Part shown: positions 17,859 through 27,435 of the stretch, in pieces | How positions within the stretch are numbered: position 1 is the first letter of the stretch | Layout: each line of letters begins with the position of its first letter | NCBI GenBank assembly: GCA_016720145.1 | Contig: JADJXV010000006.1 | Coordinates: 210,728 to 274,727 of the forward strand | From: Ignavibacteria bacterium | GTDB lineage: Bacteria; Bacteroidota; Ignavibacteria; Kapaibacteriales; UBA961 | DNA length: 64,000 nt | Reading direction: 5' to 3' | Translations under genes and position numbers: made by a program | The notes under the pieces: generated by a model | The model's database searches: none | What the model saw: only the letters and a program-made list of their open reading frames with translations | What the model was told of the DNA's origin: nothing

Positions 17859-19328
17859 TTATCGTGCAAGTCCTTTGAGAATAACTACTTGACTTCCCTG
17901 CCATTCAGAAGTTCTTTTGCTGCCTCCGTCTGCACCTTTGTACTTATCACCGACCCATGTATGCGGCTGAATAGCAAGTGCGAATGTATTGGGAATACCT
18001 ACTAGATCTGAAATATCTTCTAATGCTCCATATTCCCACGATCCAAATTTTGATGGTGCCGGAGCGGCAGTTTTGGTATCACGGTTGTATGTATCTTTAT
18101 CGGCAGCAGTTCTGTGATGGTCGAGTTCACAGACAATTTTCACTTCTTTGGTTGCTAAATTATATTGATAGATGTATGAGTCATGAGTTTCATCGCCGTA
18201 GCCGTTCGGATCTTCCTGGACATACGCGTAGTTTGAAGTAACCGTGATATTATCAGGATTTTGGAAAGCTTTAGCTGGCCCTGACTTGTCATCACCATCC
18301 ATGATGACCTCCATTTTTCCCACTAATGGATTCGCAGCATCAAGATTAATATGATAGACTCTACCGTATTTAGTGCGTGATTTGTCGGAATTAGCACCGA
18401 CATAATCCTGACCGGTTACCGTAAAATACACATCACGACCGGTACCACCTTTGCGATAATCGACATCTTCTACTCTACCGAATTTAACTGCTTTATTTAC
18501 ATCAACAAGCGCGTTGATTTCTTTACCGGTTAGCGTAGAAGCATTGTCAATTTTTACAAATTCCACATCGTGCATAGTACCAATCTTCATATCTGTTTCA
18601 GTTTGTATTTGATCTTTACGGCGAAGCATATAGAGTGAACCTCCAGATAGATCACCAACTGTGTTGCTGATGTATATTGCGACTTGTCCGCCACTTACAC
18701 CTGAGTCGTCATCGGTAATAATTATCACTGTTTTGCCGGTGTAAGCAGATTTTGGAAGTGGGAGAGCATTCTCAGCACTCCAGCGTCCGAAAGCAGAGAG
18801 TTCACGGGATAGAGAAGCGTTGGTAACAGGGTCGAGAGGATTAATACCGTGGGTGCGGGATTCTTCGCCGCTTTCACCACAGGTGAGGAAGAGTGGTCCG
18901 AAACCGTGCTCTTCGGGAGTGGCCATCGTAGCTGAACATAATCTCCAAACTCCACCATCAGAATTTAAGATATATTCGCCTTTCGTTGGCTTGAGAGTTT
19001 TGTCGAACGTAATTCGTGAAACAGCAAAGTTATCTTCGTGATTAAGAAGCATTGAGAATCCTCCATCGGCATTCTTGAGCCATCCCATACCATCAGCCGA
19101 GCCACCAAAAATAAAACTTGGCGATAAATCTAACTTATCATCACTTCCAATCAGTGAGAACACTTCCATGGACTCAAATCCGGGCATTTTCTTCAAAAAT
19201 GCAGGTGTAGATGAATGGTTTTTTAATTCAACAGTTGGCGTTGTCGGCGTGGTCGTTTCATCTTTACACCCGCCAACACCTAATAATACAAGGGCAAGCG
19301 AACCAATAAGAGTACTTTTCTTCAGCAT
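17859..19328 (-). CDS. PhoX/DUF839-like lipoprotein
   Basis: 489 residues. The lipoprotein signal ends LLGVGGC at residue 21. The body resembles PhoX/DUF839 proteins, predicted six-bladed propellers that bind Ca2+/Fe3+ in the phosphatase: KFGRVEDVDYRKGGTGRD, QDPNGYGD-like acidic loops, FQNPDNITVT and YGALEDISDL. PhoX hydrolyses phosphate monoesters outside the cytoplasm; activity here is inferred from family resemblance only, and no Tat twin-arginine motif is visible (the signal is lipoprotein type). It ends at its own terminator before the peroxidase gene. Confidence 0.7.
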   Translation of the reverse strand: MLKKSTLIGSLALVLLGVGGCKDETTTPTTPTVELKNHSSTPAFLKKMPGFESMEVFSLIGSDDKLDLSPSFIFGGSADGMGWLKNADGGFSMLLNHEDNFAVSRITFDKTLKPTKGEYILNSDGGVWRLCSATMATPEEHGFGPLFLTCGESGEESRTHGINPLDPVTNASLSRELSAFGRWSAENALPLPKSAYTGKTVIIITDDDSGVSGGQVAIYISNTVGDLSGGSLYMLRRKDQIQTETDMKIGTMHDVEFVKIDNASTLTGKEINALVDVNKAVKFGRVEDVDYRKGGTGRDVYFTVTGQDYVGANSDKSRTKYGRVYHINLDAANPLVGKMEVIMDGDDKSGPAKAFQNPDNITVTSNYAYVQEDPNGYGDETHDSYIYQYNLATKEVKIVCELDHHRTAADKDTYNRDTKTAAPAPSKFGSWEYGALEDISDLVGIPNTFALAIQPHTWVGDKYKGADGGSKRTSEWQGSQVVILKGLAR

Positions 19329-19795
19329 AATTCTTCTTTCGAAAGTTTATAAAAACATTATATCGAAAGCAAAATTACGGCGTGAATGTTACCTCAGTTA
19401 TACGGGGATGATATGATGATATTACCAATCTAGAGTGAGTTTTATGATGCGGTAATATTGAGTGGTGGTGCGCTGTTGACGCTGATTATTATGATAAACG
19501 CTGATCACTCCGCCTACTTTCAGGAAGAATAATCAGCGTTCTTTACTTGGTTGGAAATACAACACATACTCGAGATTCATACACAGCCTGTGTTCAACTT
19601 TTTCAAAACTCAAGGTCTCTTGGGCACGTTCTGATTCTAGTAGTAGCTTGAGAAATATAAGTTTCTGTTGAAAAACATCTAGGATTGTGTTTAAATAAAG
19701 TCTGAGGGCTTAAATTAGTCTAGTTGTACAGATGCTAACACATTTAAAATTAAGAGGTACGCTCTTTCTCCACGTGAGAGTATTGCACATTGTTA
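19329..19795. other. intergenic region with nested inverted repeats
   Basis: This 467-base gap lies between the PhoX-like start and the peptidase-like lipoprotein stop. It contains ACGCTGATTATT at 19479-19490 and its exact complement at 19528-19539, and a second AACGCTGAT at 19497-19505 that can pair with ATCAGCGTT at 19532-19540. The two pairings exclude each other. No coding frame is supported. Confidence 0.6.
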
Positions 19796-21712
19796 TTATG
19801 GTGGAAAATGGAAATCCCCTTCAACTTTTACGGTTTTGAGTGCAGAATTTGTAGCTTCGAAGGAAAATGTACCAACAAATTTTTCTTTACTCCAATTAGT
19901 AATTACCATAGTTCCGGGCTTGGAAGCAATATATAATTCATCCCCATCTTTCCATGCATTGCTCGAAGATGTCGCAAGTGTAAAAGTTCCCTTGCCCCAT
20001 TTAACATCACCAGGGGAGACATAGAGTTCTTTAACCGGAAATAGACCATTATTTGCGCGAATAACTCTGTATAATGTGTATTCAGTAGTAGCAGTTGGCA
20101 TTGCTTGAGTAATGCCGTCTATTTTTAAATTAAGCTTAATGGGTCCGTACTCCGGTTCTACTGGAGTGTTATCCTCTACAGCTTCGATATCAAACCATTT
20201 GAATCCAATATAACCGGAATTTGGGATTGAATTAATCATCTGAGAGTAACTAACGCCAATTTTTTGCTTCCCTTTTTCTAATGTAAAGTCACGTTCGTTC
20301 AAAGTAATTTCTTTACGCTTTGTATAATCCCACATTATAAAATCAGGTTGAAAGCCCGTAGCTGATACTTCTATCGTACTATTGGTCGGTAATTTAAGTC
20401 CATTTTTCAACTCTACATAATCGTTATTTATATCTCGTACTTGCAAGCGAACATTTGGATATAGGTCATTGCCGATTGTTCCGCCAAGCATTTGATCATA
20501 CAGTGTTTCTACTACATCATAATCAATCAAAGCTGAATTAGCGGCTTGATAAATATTATAATATGCTGTCCCTAATTTGCTTGCATTGCTACCGGAATAA
20601 TACGGCTCAAAGTCACCTAATCTCTTGGTAAATACAATTTCCCGTACCTCCGTATTTGGATAATTAGGGTCACAGACTGAAATTTTCCCGTTAGAAGTTT
20701 TATACGCAATAATTGCATGAGCGATAGTATCATCTGAAACATAAAGACATTGAGGATTACCGGTTTCACGAATTGCATATGCAATCGAACGATACGTCAC
20801 CAAATCTCTGTCGTAGCTTTTATCTATATCCTGGTAAATCTCCAAATTTGTCCAATACATTTTTACTTGCAGTACCGAACAAAACCTAAAAGCATTCACA
20901 TCATCTTCCCATATTTCAGGAGTTCTTTCAACGCCATTATTATCGAACACTCCATATAAATTAGGACTTCCGTTCTTTTTCTTAGTCGAGTAATACCACA
21001 TCATCGCAATACTTTGCCCACCACAATGTCCGGTATTTGCAATATAGGAACCCCAATTTACAAACTGAAAATTATCACTTCCGAGTTCATACCCGGTATC
21101 AAAAGTATTATCAAGAGTAGCTGCATCTATACTCGAAATAAATATAGAAGATTTCTGCGTTTCTGCTTGAATGGTACGACCGGATTTTGCAGCTTTAGAT
21201 CTCGCAATCGATGAATGGGAAAAATGGCGGGTAATAAATCGGATTTCGGTTGAATCTTCGTAAATAAGCGGTAATGCTTCCATTGATTGAGTCGCTTCAT
21301 CATATTGAAAAGCTAAGGCGAATTGTCCGGCAGGTATCTTGACCGGAATCGTAACGGTCATGGGATCTTTGGAATAACCACCACCATTTGAAATGTGAAT
21401 TAATGGTGTGAGCAAGGTTATCTCTTTACCGAATCCATGCTTAGTGATCTCTGAAGTTGATATCTCAAATTTTCGAGAGTCAGAATATGCCACATTTGGT
21501 ACACTAATTTGAAGTCCATTGACCTTGCTGCTTACATCACTTATTACTATACTACCACCACTTGAGGACACCGTCTGACTTACCAAGACCTTACTGTTCC
21601 CTGTTTCTAATTTTGATTCCGGCGCTACAGAATTATCACCACAGGAATTAAGCAACAATAAGATAGCTACAAGGGAAAAAGAAATGCAGTTTGAATATTT
21701 AGCTGTAAACAT
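19796..21712 (-). CDS. lipoprotein with putative papain-like cysteine peptidase domain
   Basis: 638 residues. The lipoprotein signal ends LLLLNSC (residue 24). Residues about 45-165 are beta-rich with a ZU5-like start (SSSGGSIVISD...ISVPNVAYSDSRKFEIS). The centre has GHCGGQSIAMMWYY (Cys near 229), HAIIAYKT (His near 331) and CDPNYPN (Asp near 346), the Cys-His-Asp order of papain-fold C39-like peptidases. The last 110 residues (KLNLKIDGITQAMP ... TNWSKEKFVGTFSFEATN) resemble DUF6252. I infer a surface lipoprotein that cleaves or binds peptides; activity is unproven. Flanked by long noncoding gaps, so likely monocistronic. Confidence 0.65.
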   Translation of the reverse strand: MFTAKYSNCISFSLVAILLLLNSCGDNSVAPESKLETGNSKVLVSQTVSSSGGSIVISDVSSKVNGLQISVPNVAYSDSRKFEISTSEITKHGFGKEITLLTPLIHISNGGGYSKDPMTVTIPVKIPAGQFALAFQYDEATQSMEALPLIYEDSTEIRFITRHFSHSSIARSKAAKSGRTIQAETQKSSIFISSIDAATLDNTFDTGYELGSDNFQFVNWGSYIANTGHCGGQSIAMMWYYSTKKKNGSPNLYGVFDNNGVERTPEIWEDDVNAFRFCSVLQVKMYWTNLEIYQDIDKSYDRDLVTYRSIAYAIRETGNPQCLYVSDDTIAHAIIAYKTSNGKISVCDPNYPNTEVREIVFTKRLGDFEPYYSGSNASKLGTAYYNIYQAANSALIDYDVVETLYDQMLGGTIGNDLYPNVRLQVRDINNDYVELKNGLKLPTNSTIEVSATGFQPDFIMWDYTKRKEITLNERDFTLEKGKQKIGVSYSQMINSIPNSGYIGFKWFDIEAVEDNTPVEPEYGPIKLNLKIDGITQAMPTATTEYTLYRVIRANNGLFPVKELYVSPGDVKWGKGTFTLATSSSNAWKDGDELYIASKPGTMVITNWSKEKFVGTFSFEATNSALKTVKVEGDFHFPP

Positions 21713-21938
21713 ATATATTTCTTAATAGTTAATACACACATTGTTAGTTTAGATCCATTCACCGGCAAATATAATAGAATTTTCTAACTTGAGCAATAGT
21801 AATTATTTCAGAAAGTTAGACTGAGTACCTGGATGAGAATTAAAGAAATAATGATTTTCCTTGTTCAATCTGTACTTCTTTTTCTGTCTATGTCATTCAA
21901 TTTTCAAATAGCTGCTAACTTTTTCCACTTGAGTCAAT

Positions 21939-22844
21939 TCACACCTCATACCCGAGATTCGGACTCAGCCAGCGCTCAACTTCTTCAATACTCATCCCTT
22001 TACGGCGTGCATAGTCCTTCACTTGGTCACGACCAATCTTGCCAATCGGGAAATATTTTGACTGTGGATGAGCGAAATACCAGCCGCTCACAGCAGCTGC
22101 AGGATACATCGCATAATTTTCCGTAAGCCAAATTCCTGCATTATTTTCAACATCTAACAGTGCAAAAAGAGTTTTCTTTTCTGTGTGGTCAGGGCAGGCA
22201 GGATAGCCGGGCGCGGGTCGTATCCCCTGATATTCTTCATCAATAAGACCTTGATTATTCAGGGTTTCAGTCGTAGCATAACCCCACAATTCCGTTCTCA
22301 CCTTGAAATGCAACCATTCCGCAGCAGCTTCTGCGAGTCGATCGGCGATCGCTTTCGCCATGATTGCACTATAATCATCATGGTCTGCTTCAAACACTCT
22401 CACGATATGTTCGAGCCCAATGCCCGCCGTCACGGCAAAAGCACCGATATAATCCTCGCCATACTCCTTCGGCGCAATGAAATCGGCCAAACATAAATTA
22501 GGAGTACCGGGAGATTTCTGCGACTGCTGACGGAGGAAATAGAGCATCACTTGACCAGAGTCGCAATGTAATTCCACATCGTCATCACCAACCCGGTTTG
22601 CCGGGAAAATACCGCATACTGCTTTCGCTGCTAAGGAGTTATCGTGAATAATTTTATCTAGAATTACATTTGCATCATCGAATATACGCAGCGCTTCTGC
22701 GCCGACCGTGGTGTCATTGAAAATAGCAGGATACTTCCCGCGTAATTCCCAGGACATGAAAAAAGGAGTCCAGTCGATGAATTCCCGGAGGGTTTCTAGT
22801 GGGATGTTGTTGAATACTGTAATACCTGGATTGTTTGGTTTCAT
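21939..22844 (-). CDS. metH: methionine synthase reactivation domain as a separate protein
   Basis: About 301 residues, matching the C-terminal AdoMet-binding activation domain of cobalamin-dependent methionine synthase: FIDWTPFFMSWELRGKYP, GIFPANRVGDDDVELH and the SAM-site block GIRPAPGYPACPDHTEK. It should bind SAM and reductively methylate inactive cob(II)alamin on the main MetH chain. The other MetH domains are encoded by a separate gene 0.8 kb upstream on the same strand, with a GxxExxY gene between. The start at 22844 is preferred; a GTG at 22904 in the same frame lies inside a palindromic repeat. Confidence 0.88.
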   Translation of the reverse strand: MKPNNPGITVFNNIPLETLREFIDWTPFFMSWELRGKYPAIFNDTTVGAEALRIFDDANVILDKIIHDNSLAAKAVCGIFPANRVGDDDVELHCDSGQVMLYFLRQQSQKSPGTPNLCLADFIAPKEYGEDYIGAFAVTAGIGLEHIVRVFEADHDDYSAIMAKAIADRLAEAAAEWLHFKVRTELWGYATTETLNNQGLIDEEYQGIRPAPGYPACPDHTEKKTLFALLDVENNAGIWLTENYAMYPAAAVSGWYFAHPQSKYFPIGKIGRDQVKDYARRKGMSIEEVERWLSPNLGYEV

Positions 22845-22901
22845 AATATATTGGGCGTGTTTTATAACAGATACACCAAGTTCATAGTCTGAACCTTCGC
22901 G

Positions 22902-23028
22902 CACTCTGCGTCTTTGCGTTAAAATTAAAATTGAAATACATACATTAGAAGAAGTTAACGCAAAGACGCAAAGGTCGCAGAGGTAAATTCTGAAAAACCT
23001 TTGCGTTCTCTGCGCCTTTGCGTTAAAG
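22902..23028. repeat. palindromic repeat family TCTGCG-CTTTGCGTTAAA, three arms
   Basis: Three related arms occur in 127 bases: CTCTGCGTCTTTGCGTTAAA at 22905, the inverse AACGCAAAGACGCAAAGG near 22957, and CTTTGCGTTCTCTGCGCC near 22999. They flank the start of the metH reactivation gene and supply the stop codon region of the GxxExxY gene. The same family recurs near 23.5, 30.25 and 34.96 kb. Confidence 0.8.
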
Positions 23029-23406
23029 ATTATTGACTACTCGTTTTATACCGTCTTTGACTACCTTCTCACCAAAATTTATTACTAAAGCAAGTCTGAG
23101 ATTTGACAATCGAAGGTAAGTAAGTGCCTGTGATTCATAGATTGAATTATATCTTTCTGTCGCTTTGCATTCGACAATTACTTTTCCCTGAACGAGAATA
23201 TCTACCCGAAGCGGTGAGGCAAGTTCCTTTCCCTTATAAAGTACAGGAACTATTTTTTGTCGTTCAACCTGCAGCCCACGCTCTATAAGCTCCTGACACA
23301 ATGCTTCCTCATAAATACTTTCTAGTAACCCTGGTCCACCGAGTACACGGTGAACTTCAATCGCAGCACCAATAATCTTGGCACTAATTTCATTTTCTGT
23401 CATCAT
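23023..23406 (-). CDS. GxxExxY protein
   Basis: 127 residues of the GxxExxY family, named for its motif, seen here as GLLESIY. It has the PD-(D/E)XK-like core RVDILVQGKVIVECKAT and the C-terminal ALVINFGEKVVKDGIKRVVNN. The biochemical role is unknown; the fold suggests a nuclease relative. It lies between the two metH genes on their strand and is bordered on both sides by the CTTTGCGTTAAA palindromes. From memory, GxxExxY genes are often found next to such repeats, so gene and repeats may move together. Confidence 0.9.
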   Translation of the reverse strand: MMTENEISAKIIGAAIEVHRVLGGPGLLESIYEEALCQELIERGLQVERQKIVPVLYKGKELASPLRVDILVQGKVIVECKATERYNSIYESQALTYLRLSNLRLALVINFGEKVVKDGIKRVVNNL

Positions 23407-23463
23407 AGTGATATGGTAAATTGTTTAACGTGTTGACGACAAGATACATAGAGTGTGAATTAG

Positions 23464-23663
23464 ATCTCTGCGTTCTCTGCGCCTTTGCGTTAAAATTGAA
23501 AAATAACTATTCCTGATTTAAGAATTTAACGCAAAGGTAACAGAAGTGCTTTCTGAAATTAAATCTCTGCGTTCTCTGCGCCTTTGCGTTAAAATTGAAA
23601 AATAACTATTCCTAATATAAGAATTTAAAGCAAAGACGCAAAGGCCGCAGAGGTAAATGCTTT
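23464..23663. repeat. tandem 99-bp duplication built from the CTTTGCGTTAAA palindromes
   Basis: A segment of about 50 bases starting ATCTCTGCGTTCTCTGCGCC at 23464 recurs nearly unchanged at 23563 (period 99). Each copy is followed by an inverted AACGCAAAG/AAGCAAAGACG arm. The array lies between the GxxExxY start and the main metH stop. Confidence 0.85.
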
Positions 23664-23676
23664 TGCGTTAAAAATC

Positions 23677-26469
23677 TTAGTGAAACAAATCTAACTTATT
23701 CCCACGAGCAGCCGAAAGTGAGAGCAAACTCTTCTCCACCGAACGATTAGCATAATCAGCCCGCACCTTCTCGTATTCTTTCTTAAACTGCGCGCCAAAA
23801 CTCTCCCGCGTCTCCATGCTGACCAAGCTCCCCGCGACCGGCACCGCTCTTGAAGCATCCAGCACATGAATCACCGCCCCCGAATACGATGGTGCAATCT
23901 TCACCGCCGTATGCACCCGCGACGTCGTCGCCCCGCCGATTAATAATGGTTTGGTGAATTTGAGGCGTTCCATCTCTTTGGCAACATGCACCATCTCGTC
24001 GAGTGAAGGTGTAATGAGTCCCGAAAGTCCTATAATATCAACATTTTCCGTAATAGCCATTTGCAGGATTTTATCAGCCGAAACCATTACTCCCATATCG
24101 ATAACCCGGTAATTGTTACACCCAAGCACCACGCCTACGATATTTTTACCGATATCATGCACGTCTCCCTTGACGGTCGCGAGCAAGACGGTACCATTAT
24201 TTTTACTTTCATCGCCAATGAGCGCTTTTTCGGCTTCCATGAAGGGCATCAAATAAGCAACAGCTTTTTTCATAACACGTGCTGATTTCACCACTTGCGG
24301 CAGGAACATCTTCCCTGCTCCGAATAAATCACCCACTACACTCATGCCGTCCATCAGCGGACCTTCGATCACATGCAAAGGACGCTCATACATTTGGCGC
24401 GCTTCCTCTGTATCGGCATCAATAAATTCTGTAATTCCCTTTACTAATGAATGCTTGAGACGTTCCTGCACAGACTCACTGCGCCATGCTTCGGCTTCTT
24501 TTGCCGTGACAGCAGTTTTACCCTTGAGCTTGAGCTGTTCGGCGTATTCGACTAAGCGTTCGGTCGAGTCTGCGCGGCGATTTAAAATCACATCTTCCAC
24601 TAATTCAAGCAGATCCTTCGGAATTTCATCATAAATATCAATTTGTCCGGCATTGACGATTCCCATATCCATGCCTGCTTGGATCGCGTGGTAGAGAAAA
24701 GCAGAGTGCATCGCACGGCGAACAGGTTCATTGCCACGAAACGAGAACGACAAATTGCTCACGCCGCCCGAAACTTTCGCACCTGGAAGATGCTGCTTAA
24801 TCCACCGCGTGGCATTGATAAAGTCATTGCCGTAATTGTTGTGTTCCTCGAGTCCGGTTGCAATCGCAAAGATATTCGGATCGAAAATAATATCCTGCGG
24901 AGCAAATCCTATTTTCTCAGTTAAAAGCTTATATGCGCGAGCACAAATCTGTGTTTTCCGTTCAAACGTATCGGCTTGCCCCTGCTCATCAAACGCCATA
25001 ACTATCGTCGCAGCACCATATTCGAGCACTTTTTGCGCTTGTTCAAGGAATTTCTCTTCGCCTTCTTTCATAGAAATTGAATTGACAATCGACTTGCCCT
25101 GCGCGCATTTGAGTCCTGCTTCGATAACGCTCCATTTGGAAGAATCGATCATCACCGGTACTTTGGCAATATCCGGTTCAGATGCAATGAGATTCAGGAA
25201 TTTCACCATCGCAGCTTCGGAATCAAGCATGCCTTCATCCATATTAATATCAATCACTTGCGCGCCGCTTTCAACTTGCTGACGGGCGACCGAGAGCGCT
25301 TCTTCGTAATTATTTTCTTTGATGAGTTTGGCAAATTTTGCCGAACCCGTCACATTGGTACGTTCGCCGATATTGACAAAATTGGTGTCGGGGCGAATCT
25401 CGAACGGTTCAAGACCGGAGAGGCGCATGAGGGGTTCGCGGGTGGGAATTTCGCGTGGCGTAAGATGTTCGACAGCATCAGCAATAGCGCGGATATGATC
25501 CGGCGTCGAACCGCAGCAGCCACCCAAAAGATTAGCAAAACCTGACTCAGCGAATTCTTTAATAACCGCTGACATTGTTTCCGGCGTTTGATCATAACCG
25601 CCCATTTCATTCGGGAGTCCGGCATTGGGGTACACGCTGACGTAGCAGGTAGCGATGCGGGATAATTCTTCCACAAACGGACGCATTTGTTCGGCGCCGA
25701 GCGAACAGTTCAGTCCAACCGACAACAAATTCGGACAATGGCACACCGAATTCCAAAATGCTTCCGTTGTTTGACCGGAAAGAGTCCGCCCCGACATATC
25801 GACAATCGTCCCGGAAATCATCACCGGAAGCTGTTTGTCGCTTGTACGGAAATACTCTGATACGGCAAAGATGGCAGCTTTCGCAGTGAGCGTATCCGTA
25901 ATAGTTTCAATGAGTAAGACATCAGCACCGCCATCGACGAGCCCGCGAACTTGTTCGGAGTAGGCGGCGACCATTTCATCCCACACGATAGCGCGGTAGC
26001 CGGCATTATTGATATCGGGAGAGAGCGAGAGCATTTTGGTGGTGGGTCCCATCGCGCCGGCGACGAAGCGCGGTTTTTCGGGAGTGAGAGCGGTATATTC
26101 CTCGGCTGCCTGCTTGGCGAGCTTGGCGGACATATAATTAATATCATAGACCAGAGTTTCGAGATTATAATCCGCCTGCGAAACAGTCGTCGCGCTAAAG
26201 GTATTGGTTTCAATGATATCGGCGCCTGCAGCAAGATATTCGCGGTGAATATCAAGAATAATATCCGGCCGTGTGAGCGAGAGCAAATCATTATCCCCTT
26301 TGAGCGGATGATGGTGTCCCGACAAATCATGCCGGCACGCGGCAGAATGGAGTCCGCGGAAATCATCCTCACCAAGAGTATGCCGCTGAATCATCGTTCC
26401 CATCGCACCATCAAGGATGAGAATCCGCTGTTTGAGGAGAGTTTGAAGCTTTTGGAGTGTGTTATTCAT
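23677..26469 (-). CDS. metH: cobalamin-dependent methionine synthase, main chain lacking reactivation domain
   Basis: 930 residues. The homocysteine-binding barrel (LDGAMGTMIQRH, with Zn-ligand Cys in LNCSLGAEQ and GGCCGSTPDH) is followed by the pterin-binding barrel (FVNIGERTNVTGSAKFAKL), the cap, and the B12 domain with the DxHxxG motif KGDVHDIGKN, GLSGLITPSLDEM and GGATTS. It transfers a methyl group from methyl-tetrahydrofolate to homocysteine via cobalamin. The chain stops right after the B12 domain (AARGNKLDLFH); the SAM reactivation domain is a separate downstream gene. The DUF4424-like gene ends three bases before its ATG, so the two are likely cotranscribed. Confidence 0.93.
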   Translation of the reverse strand: MNNTLQKLQTLLKQRILILDGAMGTMIQRHTLGEDDFRGLHSAACRHDLSGHHHPLKGDNDLLSLTRPDIILDIHREYLAAGADIIETNTFSATTVSQADYNLETLVYDINYMSAKLAKQAAEEYTALTPEKPRFVAGAMGPTTKMLSLSPDINNAGYRAIVWDEMVAAYSEQVRGLVDGGADVLLIETITDTLTAKAAIFAVSEYFRTSDKQLPVMISGTIVDMSGRTLSGQTTEAFWNSVCHCPNLLSVGLNCSLGAEQMRPFVEELSRIATCYVSVYPNAGLPNEMGGYDQTPETMSAVIKEFAESGFANLLGGCCGSTPDHIRAIADAVEHLTPREIPTREPLMRLSGLEPFEIRPDTNFVNIGERTNVTGSAKFAKLIKENNYEEALSVARQQVESGAQVIDINMDEGMLDSEAAMVKFLNLIASEPDIAKVPVMIDSSKWSVIEAGLKCAQGKSIVNSISMKEGEEKFLEQAQKVLEYGAATIVMAFDEQGQADTFERKTQICARAYKLLTEKIGFAPQDIIFDPNIFAIATGLEEHNNYGNDFINATRWIKQHLPGAKVSGGVSNLSFSFRGNEPVRRAMHSAFLYHAIQAGMDMGIVNAGQIDIYDEIPKDLLELVEDVILNRRADSTERLVEYAEQLKLKGKTAVTAKEAEAWRSESVQERLKHSLVKGITEFIDADTEEARQMYERPLHVIEGPLMDGMSVVGDLFGAGKMFLPQVVKSARVMKKAVAYLMPFMEAEKALIGDESKNNGTVLLATVKGDVHDIGKNIVGVVLGCNNYRVIDMGVMVSADKILQMAITENVDIIGLSGLITPSLDEMVHVAKEMERLKFTKPLLIGGATTSRVHTAVKIAPSYSGAVIHVLDASRAVPVAGSLVSMETRESFGAQFKKEYEKVRADYANRSVEKSLLSLSAARGNKLDLFH

Positions 26470-26472
26470 ACG

Positions 26473-27405
26473 TTATTCTAATTTGTTTGTCGCATCAATG
26501 TAAAATTGTATCTTATCCGATTCATCCGGCTTATAATTATGGAATTCGAGGAGTTCCCCATTGGGTAATTTTGTGCGCTGTACTACTTTATTTGTATCGT
26601 ATTTATTCGGAAGTTCGATGCGTAATGTACTCGAATCCTCTTCTGCTTTACTTATTTTAAAAACTGATTTAAGGATATTCCCTTTCCAGGATTTTCCGGA
26701 GCCGAAGATGTAGGTGCCTTGGTCTATACCAATATAGAATGGATCAATGTACTTTGATTTGAATTCAACTGCTGTTTTAATGGTCTGATCTTCCTGGAAA
26801 TTGACTTTTTTTACAAACCAGTACAGCCAATCTTCTTTAAAGTTAACATAAAAGGACGATCGTTGTTGTTCGCTAAGTCCTTTACCATTTCTCTGCCACC
26901 AGCGAGAGGCATGTTTTGGTGATTTTAGGGTAATAACCTCATCATTGTCACTGTTTCTGAGTTCCATATTCGTGCGATATTCTCGAAATGGTTTATAAGC
27001 TACTAGAGAATCATTAATAAATGTATTGAAATTCAAGATAAACATTGAGTCTTCAGGCATTCTATTCGATGAATTTTCAAAAATCGATGAGTCTAATGAT
27101 TCGAGTCGATGATTTTGAAACGTATGGGGAAATCCAATCTGTATTGTTCGAGCGTTTCCTGAATTACGAAGCCAAAATGTAGCTGTCACCGTATAATACT
27201 TTTTATCGAGTCTAATTTCCACATACTCCGAATCCATTTGAACCGTGGCATTATTTCCGTTTTTCAGAGTCACACCGCCATGAATGACATCGACGAATCC
27301 ATCATTTGCTTTTATTTCCAAAGTAGTTATCAACACCATAAATATTGATAAACAGCACAGTTGAAATGCTTGTCGTTGGAAGTATGTTATAATTAGTTTC
27401 TTCAT
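26473..27405 (-). CDS. exported DUF4424-like protein
   Basis: About 310 residues from the ATG at 27405. A signal peptide ends near LEIKAND. The mature start NDGFVDVIHGGVTLKNGNNATVQMDSEYVEI, written here in part only, fits DUF4424, with further motifs FWLRNSGNARTIQIGFP and FKEDWLYWFVKKVNF. Function is unknown; it is a predicted periplasmic or surface protein. An in-frame GTG/ATG start 30 bases upstream would overlap the DUF2442 gene and is less likely, because it pushes the signal peptide away from the N-terminus. The stop is three bases from the metH ATG. Confidence 0.65.
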   Translation of the reverse strand: MKKLIITYFQRQAFQLCCLSIFMVLITTLEIKANDGFVDVIHGGVTLKNGNNATVQMDSEYVEIRLDKKYYTVTATFWLRNSGNARTIQIGFPHTFQNHRLESLDSSIFENSSNRMPEDSMFILNFNTFINDSLVAYKPFREYRTNMELRNSDNDEVITLKSPKHASRWWQRNGKGLSEQQRSSFYVNFKEDWLYWFVKKVNFQEDQTIKTAVEFKSKYIDPFYIGIDQGTYIFGSGKSWKGNILKSVFKISKAEEDSSTLRIELPNKYDTNKVVQRTKLPNGELLEFHNYKPDESDKIQFYIDATNKLE

Positions 27406-27435
27406 ATAGTTACAGGTGAATCCATCCAAACTCAT

